Assembly (NCBI RefSeq): GCF_002845745.1
Contig: NZ_PIUM01000011.1
Location: 1 to 64,000 of the forward strand
Direction: 5' to 3'
Source of the DNA: Telmatospirillum siberiense
GTDB lineage: Bacteria; Pseudomonadota; Alphaproteobacteria; Rhodospirillales; Magnetospirillaceae
DNA: 64,000 nucleotides
The notes beneath the pieces were generated by a model. It had not been told where the DNA came from and made no database searches. It saw only the letters and a list, made by a program, of their open reading frames with translations. The first letter of the stretch is position 1. Every line of letters begins with the position of its first letter. Shown piece by piece: positions 25,739 through 35,619 of the stretch. The position numbers were made by a program, and so were the translations under genes.

Positions 25739-25794
25739 AGACATTCTCTACGACTGCCCGTGATTTTTGGCTTCTTGTCGAGAAGGGTTTGCCG

Positions 25795-27120
25795 ATGACA
25801 GCCGCCGCCCACAACGGCCCGCAAGGGCTGGACGACGATCTGGTGCCACCGTTGAACGCCTTGCAGGCGATGGCGGAAAGCAGCCGTTGCCTCTATTGTT
25901 ACGACCCCGCCTGCGTCAATGCCTGTCCCACCGGGATCGATATCCCCGGCTTCATCCACCGTATCAATGACGGCAATGTCGTTGGCGCTGCCAAGACCAT
26001 CCTGTCGGCCAACATCATGGGCGGAACCTGCGCGCGGGTCTGTCCCACCGAAATTCTTTGCGAACAGGCTTGCGTGCGCAATGCTGGCGAACAGCGCCCG
26101 GTATCCATCGGGCGCCTGCAGCGTTTCGCCACCGACGCGCTGATGGCGCGGGGGGGCGGGCATCCCTTCGCCCGCGCTCCGGGAAGCGGTAAGCGGGTGG
26201 CGGTGGTCGGCGCCGGTCCGTCGGGACTGGCCTGCGCGCATCGCCTGAGCATGCTGGGCCATGCCGTCAATATTTTCGAGGCCAAGGCCAAGCCCGGCGG
26301 GCTCAATGAGTATGGTCTCGCCGCCTACAAGATGACAGGCGACTTCGCCCAGCGCGAAGTCGCCTTTATTTTGGGTATCGGCGGGATCGACATCCATTAC
26401 GGCAAACGTCTCGGCGACGACTTGCAACTCGGCGCGCTGTCTGGCGATTACGACGCCGTCTTTCTGGCGATCGGCCTTGCTGCTGGCCGGCCGTTGGGGG
26501 TCGAGGGAAGCGATCTCGCCGGTGTGATGGAGGCGCTGAGCTTCATCGAGGCTTTGCGTCAGGGAAGGGCGCCGGCGGTGGCCGGCCGGGTCGTGGTGAT
26601 CGGTGGTGGCAACACCGCCGTCGATGCCGCCATCCAGTCCCACTGCCTTGGCGCGGAAGATGTGGTCATGGCCTATCGGCGCGGCATCGCCCAGATGGGC
26701 GCCACCACCTGGGAACAGCAATTGGCGCGGATCAGCGGCGTGGCTATCAAACCCTGGCTGGCGCCGAAACGCATTCTGGGGTCCGGCGGCAAGGTGACCG
26801 GCGTGGTCTTCGAGCGCACCCGCCTGGTCGACGGTCGCTTGCAGGGCACTGGAACGGACGTCGAGTTGTCGGCCGATCTGGTGCTGAGCGCCGTCGGGCA
26901 GGAACTGCGGGAAGGCGAACTGGCCGGGATTCCCGTGACGGAGGGGCGGATCGGCATCGATGCCGATTATCAGACCGCGCGTCCGGGCGTCTTCGCCGGT
27001 GGTGACTGCGTGAAAAGCGGGCTGGATCTGACCGTGCAGGCCGTCGAGGACGGCAAGCGGGCGGCTCTGGCCATCGACCGTTTCATCCGGAAGGGGGTAA
27101 GCCATGGCCGATCTGCGTAG
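25795..27120 (+). CDS. preT: Dihydropyrimidine dehydrogenase subunit PreT
   Basis: A 441-residue flavin and iron-sulfur subunit of NAD-dependent dihydropyrimidine dehydrogenase, which reduces uracil and thymine. The N-terminal cysteine clusters (CLYCYDPACVNACPTGID and GGTCARVCPTEILCEQAC) bind two 4Fe-4S centres. VAVVGAGPSGLACAHRL (about residue 138) and VVVIGGGNTAVDAA bind FAD and NAD(P). The ATG at 25795 has GAGAAGGG upstream; the TTG at 25789 is less likely. It overlaps preA by 17 bases. The upstream inverted repeat suggests RutR control. Confidence 0.93.
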   Translation: MTAAAHNGPQGLDDDLVPPLNALQAMAESSRCLYCYDPACVNACPTGIDIPGFIHRINDGNVVGAAKTILSANIMGGTCARVCPTEILCEQACVRNAGEQRPVSIGRLQRFATDALMARGGGHPFARAPGSGKRVAVVGAGPSGLACAHRLSMLGHAVNIFEAKAKPGGLNEYGLAAYKMTGDFAQREVAFILGIGGIDIHYGKRLGDDLQLGALSGDYDAVFLAIGLAAGRPLGVEGSDLAGVMEALSFIEALRQGRAPAVAGRVVVIGGGNTAVDAAIQSHCLGAEDVVMAYRRGIAQMGATTWEQQLARISGVAIKPWLAPKRILGSGGKVTGVVFERTRLVDGRLQGTGTDVELSADLVLSAVGQELREGELAGIPVTEGRIGIDADYQTARPGVFAGGDCVKSGLDLTVQAVEDGKRAALAIDRFIRKGVSHGRSA

Positions 27121-28378
27121 CCGCATCGCGGGAATTTCCTCGCCGAACCCCTTCTGGCTGGCTTCGGCGCCGCCGACAGACAAGGCCTATAACGTCGTCC
27201 GCGCCTTCCAGGCCGGTTGGGGCGGCGTGGTCTGGAAGACCCTGGGGGAGGATCCTCCAGTCATCAACGTCAGTTCGCGCTACGGCGCGCTGTTGGACGG
27301 CAACCGCGAACTGCTGGGCTTCAACAATATCGAACTGATCACCGATCGTCCCCTGGCGCTCAATCTGCAAGAGATCACCCAGGTCAAGAAGGATTGGCCG
27401 GACCGTGCCCTGGTGGTCTCGCTGATGGCCAGGATGGAGGAGAGCGCCTGGGTCGGGCTGGTGAAGCGGATCGAGGAGACGGGGGCGGACGGTCTCGAAC
27501 TCAATCTCGGCTGTCCGCATGGCATGTGCGAACGCGGCATGGGCTCGGCGATCGGGCAGGTGCCCGAGATGGTCGAGCAGGTGACCCGCTGGGTTCGCGC
27601 CTCCACCCGGATGCCCCTGATCGTCAAGTTGACCCCCAACGTCACCAATATCCTGTGGCCGGCCGAGGCCGCCCGGCGGGGCGGGGCCGACGCCGTGTCG
27701 CTGATCAATACCGTCAATTCCATCGCCAGCGTCGATCTCGACCTGATGGCGCCGACGCCCACCGTCGACGGCAAGGGCACGCACGGCGGCTATTGCGGTC
27801 CGGCGGTCAAGCCGATCGCGCTCAACATGGTGGCCGAGATCGGGCGCAACCATGTCACCGCCGATCTGCCGATTTCCGGCATCGGGGGAATCGGCAGCTG
27901 GCGCGATGCCGCCGAGTTCCTGGCCTTGGGCGCGGCCAATGTGCAGGTGTGCACCGCCGCGATGGTGCATGGATTCCGCATCGTTGGGCCGATGATCGAC
28001 GGTCTGTCCCAATGGATGGACGACAAGGGCTACGGTCGCATCGACGATTTCGCCGGGGCGGCGCTGGGCAACGTGGTCGACTGGAATTCGCTCAACATGA
28101 ATTTCTCGACCAAGGCGGTGATCGATCCGGACCTGTGCATCGACTGCGGACGCTGCCACATCGTCTGCGAGGACACCTCGCACCAGGCCATCCGTATCGA
28201 AGCCAACGGCGGAAAACGGGTCTTCCGGGTGGTGGACGAGGACTGCGTCGGCTGCAACCTCTGTTCCCACGTCTGCCCGGTCCCGCAGTGCATCACCATG
28301 CGGCCGGAGGCCAACGGCAAGCCCTATATGAACTGGACGCAGGATCCCCGGAATCCTTTGCGGGCGGCTCAGGGGTAG
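27104..28378 (+). CDS. preA: Dihydropyrimidine dehydrogenase subunit PreA
   Basis: The 424-residue FMN subunit that reduces the pyrimidine ring. The first 310 residues are a dihydroorotate-dehydrogenase-like barrel (NPFWLASAPPTDKAYNVV, GGVVWKTLG, GLELNLGCPHGMCERGMG with the catalytic cysteine region, PISGIGGIGSW). The C-terminal part has two ferredoxin motifs, CIDCGRCHIVCEDT and CVGCNLCSHVCPVPQC. It is fused in many eukaryotes with the PreT part; here the two genes overlap. Confidence 0.94.
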   Translation: MADLRSRIAGISSPNPFWLASAPPTDKAYNVVRAFQAGWGGVVWKTLGEDPPVINVSSRYGALLDGNRELLGFNNIELITDRPLALNLQEITQVKKDWPDRALVVSLMARMEESAWVGLVKRIEETGADGLELNLGCPHGMCERGMGSAIGQVPEMVEQVTRWVRASTRMPLIVKLTPNVTNILWPAEAARRGGADAVSLINTVNSIASVDLDLMAPTPTVDGKGTHGGYCGPAVKPIALNMVAEIGRNHVTADLPISGIGGIGSWRDAAEFLALGAANVQVCTAAMVHGFRIVGPMIDGLSQWMDDKGYGRIDDFAGAALGNVVDWNSLNMNFSTKAVIDPDLCIDCGRCHIVCEDTSHQAIRIEANGGKRVFRVVDEDCVGCNLCSHVCPVPQCITMRPEANGKPYMNWTQDPRNPLRAAQG

Positions 28379-28390
28379 GAGGTTTTTGGA

Positions 28391-28548
28391 GCACAGATGA
28401 ACACAGATGGACACAGATAAGCGAGATGAGATCTTCAATCGCGGCAATGAAATTGTTCATGCCAGAGTATTGGGGTATTTTCCTCATAATTTGATATTCT
28501 GTATATTTTTATAATTATATATCTGCGCCTATCTGTGTTCATCTGTGC
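28391..28548. repeat. Inverted repeat with 10-bp tandem arms
   Basis: The left arm (28391-28418) consists of tandem acacagatg units with a 10-base period (gcacagatgaacacagat). The right arm (28521-28548) is its inverted copy with 3 mismatches in 28. The middle is AT-rich, with TTGATA (28491-28496) and TTATAT (28515-28520) that could be a weak promoter for hyuC. The overall plan is the same as the repeat at 10361 and 24589, but the sequence differs. Confidence 0.75.
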
Positions 28549-28624
28549 TAAATATTTATTTTAACTTGTTGCTCATGTCCGGTGACGGCGAGAACTACTC
28601 TTTATCTGAAAAGGAGAGCCTTCG

Positions 28625-29887
28625 ATGACGGTTCAGGCGAATAAAAGGGTCAACGGTCAGCGCCTGTGGGACAGTCTGATGCAGATGGCCAAGCACGGCG
28701 AAACGCCGAAGGGCGGTGTCTGCCGGTTGGCCCTGACCGATGTCGACAAGGCCGGCCGCGACCTGTTCGTCGCCTGGTGCGAACAGGCGGGCCTGAGCAT
28801 CACCATCGACAAGATCGGCAACATCTTCGCCCGCCGGCCGGGCAAGAACAACGATCTGGCGCCGGTGATCATGGGCAGTCATCTGGACAGCCAGCCGACG
28901 GGCGGCAAGTTCGACGGCGTTTATGGCGTATTGGCCGGGCTCGAGGTGATCCGCAGTCTGAACGACATGAACTATCAGACCGAGGCTCCGGTCGAGGTCG
29001 CCGTCTGGACCAACGAGGAGGGGTCCCGCTTCGCTCCGGCCATGGTCGCCTCGGGCGTCTTCGCCGGGGTCTTCGATCTCGACTACGGCCTGTCGCGGGC
29101 CGATCTCGACGGCAAGACCATGGGCGAGGAATTGGCCCGCATCGGTTACGCGGGAACGGCCGACGTCGGCAAGCGCAAGGTGGGCGCCTATTTCGAGGCC
29201 CACATCGAACAGGGGCCGATCCTGGAGGCCGAGAACAAGACCGTCGGCGTGGTCACCGACGCGCAGGGCCAGCGCTGGTACGAAATCACCTTCACCGGGC
29301 AGGAGGCCCATGCCGGCCCGACGCCGATGCCGCGCCGCAAGGACGCCTTGCTGGGGGCCGCCCGCGTGGTGGCGGAAGTCAATCGAATCGGCTTGAAATA
29401 CCAGCCTTACGCCTGCGCGACCGTCGGTTTGATGCAGATCCATCCCAATTCACGCAACGTCATCCCGGGGCGCGTCTTCTTCACCGTCGATTTCCGCCAT
29501 CCCGACGACGCCATCCTGGCCGCCATGGATGCCGAATTGCGCGAGGCGACGGCGAAGATCGCCGCCGAGATCGGCCTTGAGAACGACTTCACGCAGATCT
29601 GGTATTACGCCCCGATCAAGTTCGACGAGACCTGTGTTGCCGCCGTACGCAAGGGGGTTGAGGATCTTGGCTACTCCCATCGCGATATGGTGGCGGGCGC
29701 CGGGCACGACGCCTGTTATCTGTCGCAAGTGGCGCCGACCTCGATGGTTTTCATTCCCTGCATCGACGGGATCAGCCATAACGAAATCGAGATGGCGACG
29801 CCCGAATGGGTCGAAGCCGGATGCAACGTGTTGTTGCAGGCGGTGGTCGCCAAGGCCAACACGATTACGGTCAAGGCGACCGACTGA
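28625..29887 (+). CDS. hyuC: Zn-dependent N-carbamoyl-beta-alanine amidohydrolase
   Basis: A 420-residue M20-family hydrolase (beta-ureidopropionase / N-carbamoyl amino acid amidase). Metal-site segments are GSHLDSQPTGGKFDGVYGVL, WTNEEGSRFAPAM and EAHIEQGPILE. QEAHAGPTPMPRRKDAL belongs to the dimer domain, and GAGHDACYLSQVAPTSM and GISHNE complete the site. It performs the third step of reductive uracil breakdown, releasing beta-alanine, ammonia and carbon dioxide. GGAGAGCC precedes the ATG. It is followed directly by rutR and hydA. Specificity (beta- versus alpha-carbamoyl acids) is inferred from context. Confidence 0.92.
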   Translation: MTVQANKRVNGQRLWDSLMQMAKHGETPKGGVCRLALTDVDKAGRDLFVAWCEQAGLSITIDKIGNIFARRPGKNNDLAPVIMGSHLDSQPTGGKFDGVYGVLAGLEVIRSLNDMNYQTEAPVEVAVWTNEEGSRFAPAMVASGVFAGVFDLDYGLSRADLDGKTMGEELARIGYAGTADVGKRKVGAYFEAHIEQGPILEAENKTVGVVTDAQGQRWYEITFTGQEAHAGPTPMPRRKDALLGAARVVAEVNRIGLKYQPYACATVGLMQIHPNSRNVIPGRVFFTVDFRHPDDAILAAMDAELREATAKIAAEIGLENDFTQIWYYAPIKFDETCVAAVRKGVEDLGYSHRDMVAGAGHDACYLSQVAPTSMVFIPCIDGISHNEIEMATPEWVEAGCNVLLQAVVAKANTITVKATD

Positions 29888-29906
29888 GTTGGAAGGTCGC
29901 CGGACC

Positions 29907-32040
<2,134 letters not shown>

Positions 32041-32056
32041 GGCTTATACCAACACG

Positions 32057-32078
32057 CGGTGATCGGAACCGATCACCG
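32057..32078. terminator. Hairpin after hydA
   Basis: cggtgatcgg (32057-32066) and ccgatcaccg (32069-32078) form a perfect 10-bp stem 16 bases after the hydA stop. No T run follows, so it may act as an mRNA 3-prime end rather than a true intrinsic terminator. Confidence 0.45.
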
Positions 32079-32203
32079 AGCCCTCAATTGCCGGGCGGGT
32101 TTCTCCGAAACCGTTGCTTGGCCATGCTCGGCCTTCAGCCCGCCAGCGGCGTCGTTTTGCTAAGGCTTCGCGCCAACGATGGCGCTGGCCCTCAACGGGC
32201 ACT

Positions 32204-32297
32204 AAGCCGAGCGGCGTTTCTCGCCCGCCGTAGCGGAGCGCAGGCGTCATCTGGAATCTTAGGGTTTGGACGATAGTTTCGCGACAAGCTCTTAAGG
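32204..32297. repeat. Dispersed intergenic element, copy B
   Basis: The same order of conserved blocks as 11783-11876: gagcggcg, ctcgcccgccg, agcggagcg, aggcgtca, cttaggg...ttcgcg...cttaagg. The terminal hairpin is less perfect than in copy A. It lies in the long gap between hydA and the BcsB-like gene. Confidence 0.65.
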
Positions 32298-32891
32298 GGT
32301 CAGTCGGGCGCGCGAGGCGAGCCTATGAACTGAGACAGGGCGAGGTCATCGAAACCACGACTTGTCCCGCTGGACGGCGGAGGGCTTCTCATCCGGCCGA
32401 TCCCGGGGTTGTCTCACCCAACAATCGTCAAGCCCGTGCCTGATGTGAGTCATTCGCACGCAAGGGTGTCTTTGAGTTTCCGTGTATCAACTAAAAGTTA
32501 TATTTGGTGAATACAGGCGAAACGAGTCTGTGAAAGAATTAGTATCAATTTGTATTAAAAATTTAAATATATTTACAATTAATTTTATTATTAATGTTGA
32601 CGATTTTTCATCATGATTCTATATCAATTATCGTTGACTGATAGAATTCGCGGGTTCCGAGGGGATGTGGTCGGATAGTCTTTCTATCTTGCGCATTACA
32701 CGATGCGTGAGCTTGAGCGGATTGTTCCCGCTTGGCCGGCCTCGAAGCCCGAGGATTTCTTCGCTCCGATATGTCTCATGGTCCGGGGAATAGCCGTCAA
32801 TCCGCGGAAAATTCGTATTTCGAATCGAAAGGGCATCGGCCTTTCGCGCGGTTCGCTTGTCTTTGACGTGATTTTATTGGGAGGGTGACGG
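32298..32891. other. Long AT-rich leader region
   Basis: There is no convincing gene here. Positions 32480-32650 are markedly AT-rich against the GC-rich background and contain a candidate promoter. The last 260 bases before 32892 would be an untranslated leader. Small ORFs there (32703-32888) have no RBS or known match. A structured leader or regulator-binding region is possible; I recognise no riboswitch. Confidence 0.5.
32597..32625 (+). promoter_or_regulatory. Candidate sigma-70 promoter of the exopolysaccharide operon
   Basis: TTGACG (32597-32602) and TATATC (32620-32625) are 17 bases apart in the AT-rich stretch. Start near 32632 gives a leader of about 260 bases. Confidence 0.4.
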
Positions 32892-34799
32892 GTGTTTTCC
32901 AAGGGAATCGATATCGTATTAAAAAAATATGGAATGGAATTTCTGAGGCCGCTTTCCGTCTTCGCGGCCTGTTTTTTTGTGTTCGGTCAAGCGGTGGCCC
33001 ACGTGAATACCGGCGACCAGGATCTGCCATTGCGGGCACTTGGTTATGAGGATGGTGTAATCCTCAGTCCGAAAAATAAAAGCATTACTCTATTTTTTCC
33101 GGTGGAAAATTGGCGCTCGAAGCCTCGGCGCGTCGACATCCGGCTTGATGTCGAATTTTCATCGCTTTTGGATAACTATTCCTCGCTCACGGTCCTCGCC
33201 GGGAACGTTCCCGTCGCGACCATCGCCAAATCCAATGGGACAAGTCAGCGCGTATCCGTTCCCCTTCCGGCCAATATCATCACCGGCCCCTATCTCAGGG
33301 TGACGCTGGCCGGGGACGCCGCTTTGTCCAGGGTCAATTGCTTTGACAGTTTTCGTGAAAGCGCCTGGATTGTCGTTCATCCCGGCAGTTCCCTCCACCT
33401 GACGGACTATGCGCTCTCCATTTCACCCCTGCCATGGGATGTCTGGAACTCGTTGACCGGGACCGTCCGTCTGGGGTTGCCGGCGAGGCCGTCTTCCGAT
33501 GAATACGCGGCCGGACTGCGTGTCGCCGCCGACATGGTGCGCCGAGGGCGGCAAATCGCCATCGTCGACGCGGCGTCGGACGATGCCGACATTGTCATCG
33601 ATGGATCTGACCCAGCTCAACCCCGCCTTCGCCAATCACCGAAAAGGCCCGATTCCCAGTTGGTCATCGCCAGCGAGGCGCAGGCGCGCGCTCTTACTGT
33701 TTCCAGTGAATTTTTCGCGGGCTCGGAACCCCCGCCCATCTTCACCGTTACCCAGTCCCCGCCACTGGATGGAGACCGGATTTCATTGGAAAGACTGGGA
33801 TTGACGACCGAGACGCGGACATTCTCGAGCAGTACCCGTATCGATATTCCGTTGGATATGATGGTCATGCCGCGAGGCAAGATCCCCACCGAGCTGGTGC
33901 TGTTCGGGCAGGGATCCGTCCTGCCCAAGAACGAACTGATCATCCTTGACTATCTTGTCAATGATACATTGGTCAAAAGCGAGGAGATGTCCGACGCGAT
34001 TCTTCTTAACGGGCTGACTCTGCCCATTCCCCGGGAAATGCTGCACCGAAACAACCGGATCAGTCTCGAAGTCCGCCGGTTGTCGTCGAAATCCGCGTGT
34101 CAAAGCGAGGAGCCCGGCCTTTTCCAGATCCGGAAAGGCAGTTACTTCGCCATTTCGAAGCAGGATTGGCAAGGGAACGACATCGTCGATTGGGTGGTCA
34201 ATCGCGATTCCTCGCTCAATGTCGTGCTTTCCGGATCCCCGACCGTTGACCGGGCCAGCGTACCCCTTGTCGCGCGCTTGATCGCCGACGGCGTGTCTCC
34301 CTCGTCGGCGATTCAGGTGGCATTCGCCGATCAGGCGCGACCCTTGGGCGAAAAGTTCATTTATGTCGGCGACAAGGTGCCGCCAGGGGCGCTTCGTTTC
34401 CCGGTCAGCCTTGACCGGGGCAGGGTCGCATTCACCCTTGGGCTGACGGGAGAAGCGATTTCCTTTACGCCTGGTGGTCGCCTTACCCTCGTCCAGCGTG
34501 GGAAAAAGCAGGCTTACGACGGCCTGTGGGTCTATCCAGGGAGTTCCGAAAGCATGTCCGGCACGCAGGCTTTGGGAGGGGCCGGTGACATCGGCCTATA
34601 CTCCGGTATCGCCTCGCCGCGTGCCCTGCAATCCAGCCAGCGCGAGTTTTCCATCGAGTACGCCCAGGCGGAAGACCTCGCCGCCTTTTTGAATCGATAT
34701 CGGGTCATCCTCCTGATTGGCGCATGGCTCACGCTCACCGTTATCATCCTCTATTTGGTGCTGCGGTCGCGCCGGTCCGGCGCGGCGAGAAAGTCATGA
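32892..34799 (+). CDS. BcsB-like periplasmic exopolysaccharide subunit
   Basis: A 635-residue protein with an N-terminal signal (FLRPLSVFAACFFVFGQAVA), a long periplasmic beta-rich body and one C-terminal membrane helix (VILLIGAWLTLTVIILYLVL) followed by a basic tail. This layout, together with LGYEDGVILSPKNKSITLFFPV, VRLDVEFSSLL-like repeats of carbohydrate-binding type and the SPLPWDVWNSL region, resembles BcsB, which guides the nascent glucan from BcsA across the periplasm. It is somewhat shorter than typical BcsB (750-800). The GTG start has GGGAGGG nine bases upstream; an ATG at 32934 lacks a good site. It overlaps the next gene by ATGA. Similarity to BcsB is judged by eye, so moderate. 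Confidence 0.68.
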   Translation: MFSKGIDIVLKKYGMEFLRPLSVFAACFFVFGQAVAHVNTGDQDLPLRALGYEDGVILSPKNKSITLFFPVENWRSKPRRVDIRLDVEFSSLLDNYSSLTVLAGNVPVATIAKSNGTSQRVSVPLPANIITGPYLRVTLAGDAALSRVNCFDSFRESAWIVVHPGSSLHLTDYALSISPLPWDVWNSLTGTVRLGLPARPSSDEYAAGLRVAADMVRRGRQIAIVDAASDDADIVIDGSDPAQPRLRQSPKRPDSQLVIASEAQARALTVSSEFFAGSEPPPIFTVTQSPPLDGDRISLERLGLTTETRTFSSSTRIDIPLDMMVMPRGKIPTELVLFGQGSVLPKNELIILDYLVNDTLVKSEEMSDAILLNGLTLPIPREMLHRNNRISLEVRRLSSKSACQSEEPGLFQIRKGSYFAISKQDWQGNDIVDWVVNRDSSLNVVLSGSPTVDRASVPLVARLIADGVSPSSAIQVAFADQARPLGEKFIYVGDKVPPGALRFPVSLDRGRVAFTLGLTGEAISFTPGGRLTLVQRGKKQAYDGLWVYPGSSESMSGTQALGGAGDIGLYSGIASPRALQSSQREFSIEYAQAEDLAAFLNRYRVILLIGAWLTLTVIILYLVLRSRRSGAARKS

Positions 34800-35605
34800 T
34801 TCGGACTTCGGCGGTTTGCTCATCGCTGCTGATCGTGTCCGCCGGGACCGCCTGGGCCAACCCTTGGACTTTGGAAGAAGGTCATGGTCAGGCGATCGTC
34901 ACCACGGCCGCCTATTTTTCGGACTTCGGCTATAAGGGGGGCGGGGGGCGGACGTCGTCTGATTTCTACCGCAAGGTGGGGGTGGAGCCGTTCGTCGAGT
35001 ATGGATTGGCCGATGCCTACACCCTCGGAGCCAAAGCCTCCATTCAAACGGTCACCGTTCAGCGGACCGGCGGGGGAACTGGCCAAAGTGATGGCGTTTC
35101 CGACCTTGAGCTGTGGGCGCGGTCCCGGCTTTGGCGGGATGATCGGCAGGTCTGGTCATTCCAGTTTTGGACGGGGCTTCCCACTGGCGATAGCCACTTG
35201 GCGTCCGCATCCCTGGGGCATGACCGGTTGAGCATGGAACCGCGCATCCTCTACGGCCAGTCCATACCTTCGGCGGACAATGCGTTGGGGACGCCGCTTC
35301 TGCTGACGGCGGAAGCGGCTTACCGCACCCAGACGACGAGCCTGTCCGACGAGATCCGCCTCGATTTTGGAAGCGGTATCGGCCTGACCGATGATGTAAG
35401 TATCTATCTGCAAAATTTCAGTATTATTGGGCTGCATAATAACGGTGTTGGTGGATTCACCTACGATTTGCATAAAATTCAGCCATCCATCGTTTTTACA
35501 GCCTTTCCAAAAACGACTCTTCAGCTTGGTGCAAATTACGAGTATGCCGGCCGGAATACCGGTGCTGGAGAGTCTGTTTTCATTTCAATTTGGTATAATT
35601 TTTAG
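34796..35605 (+). CDS. Outer-membrane beta-barrel protein
   Basis: A 269-residue exported protein. IRTSAVCSSLLIVSAGTAWA is a signal peptide. The mature chain alternates polar and hydrophobic residues in short strands and ends in SVFISIWYNF, the aromatic C-terminus recognised by the BAM machinery. Conserved-looking stretches are EEGHGQAIVTTAAYFSDFG and WTGLPTGDSHLASASLGHD. It recalls small porin-like proteins of the phenol-degradation MetA type. Its start overlaps the BcsB-like stop, so it is probably the outer-membrane exit or a companion of this synthase. There is no TPR region as in BcsC. Confidence 0.7.
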   Translation: MIRTSAVCSSLLIVSAGTAWANPWTLEEGHGQAIVTTAAYFSDFGYKGGGGRTSSDFYRKVGVEPFVEYGLADAYTLGAKASIQTVTVQRTGGGTGQSDGVSDLELWARSRLWRDDRQVWSFQFWTGLPTGDSHLASASLGHDRLSMEPRILYGQSIPSADNALGTPLLLTAEAAYRTQTTSLSDEIRLDFGSGIGLTDDVSIYLQNFSIIGLHNNGVGGFTYDLHKIQPSIVFTAFPKTTLQLGANYEYAGRNTGAGESVFISIWYNF

Positions 35606-35619
35606 GCGATGCGATCTCC

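Noticed and set aside
10361-28548. CRISPR array as an explanation for the tandem units in palindrome arms
   Set aside because: Units are 8 or 10 bases with no spacers and occur in inverted arms, unlike CRISPR repeats.
32703-32888. Small ORFs on both strands in the synthase leader
   Set aside because: No RBS, no hydrophobic or domain pattern, and they mirror one another.
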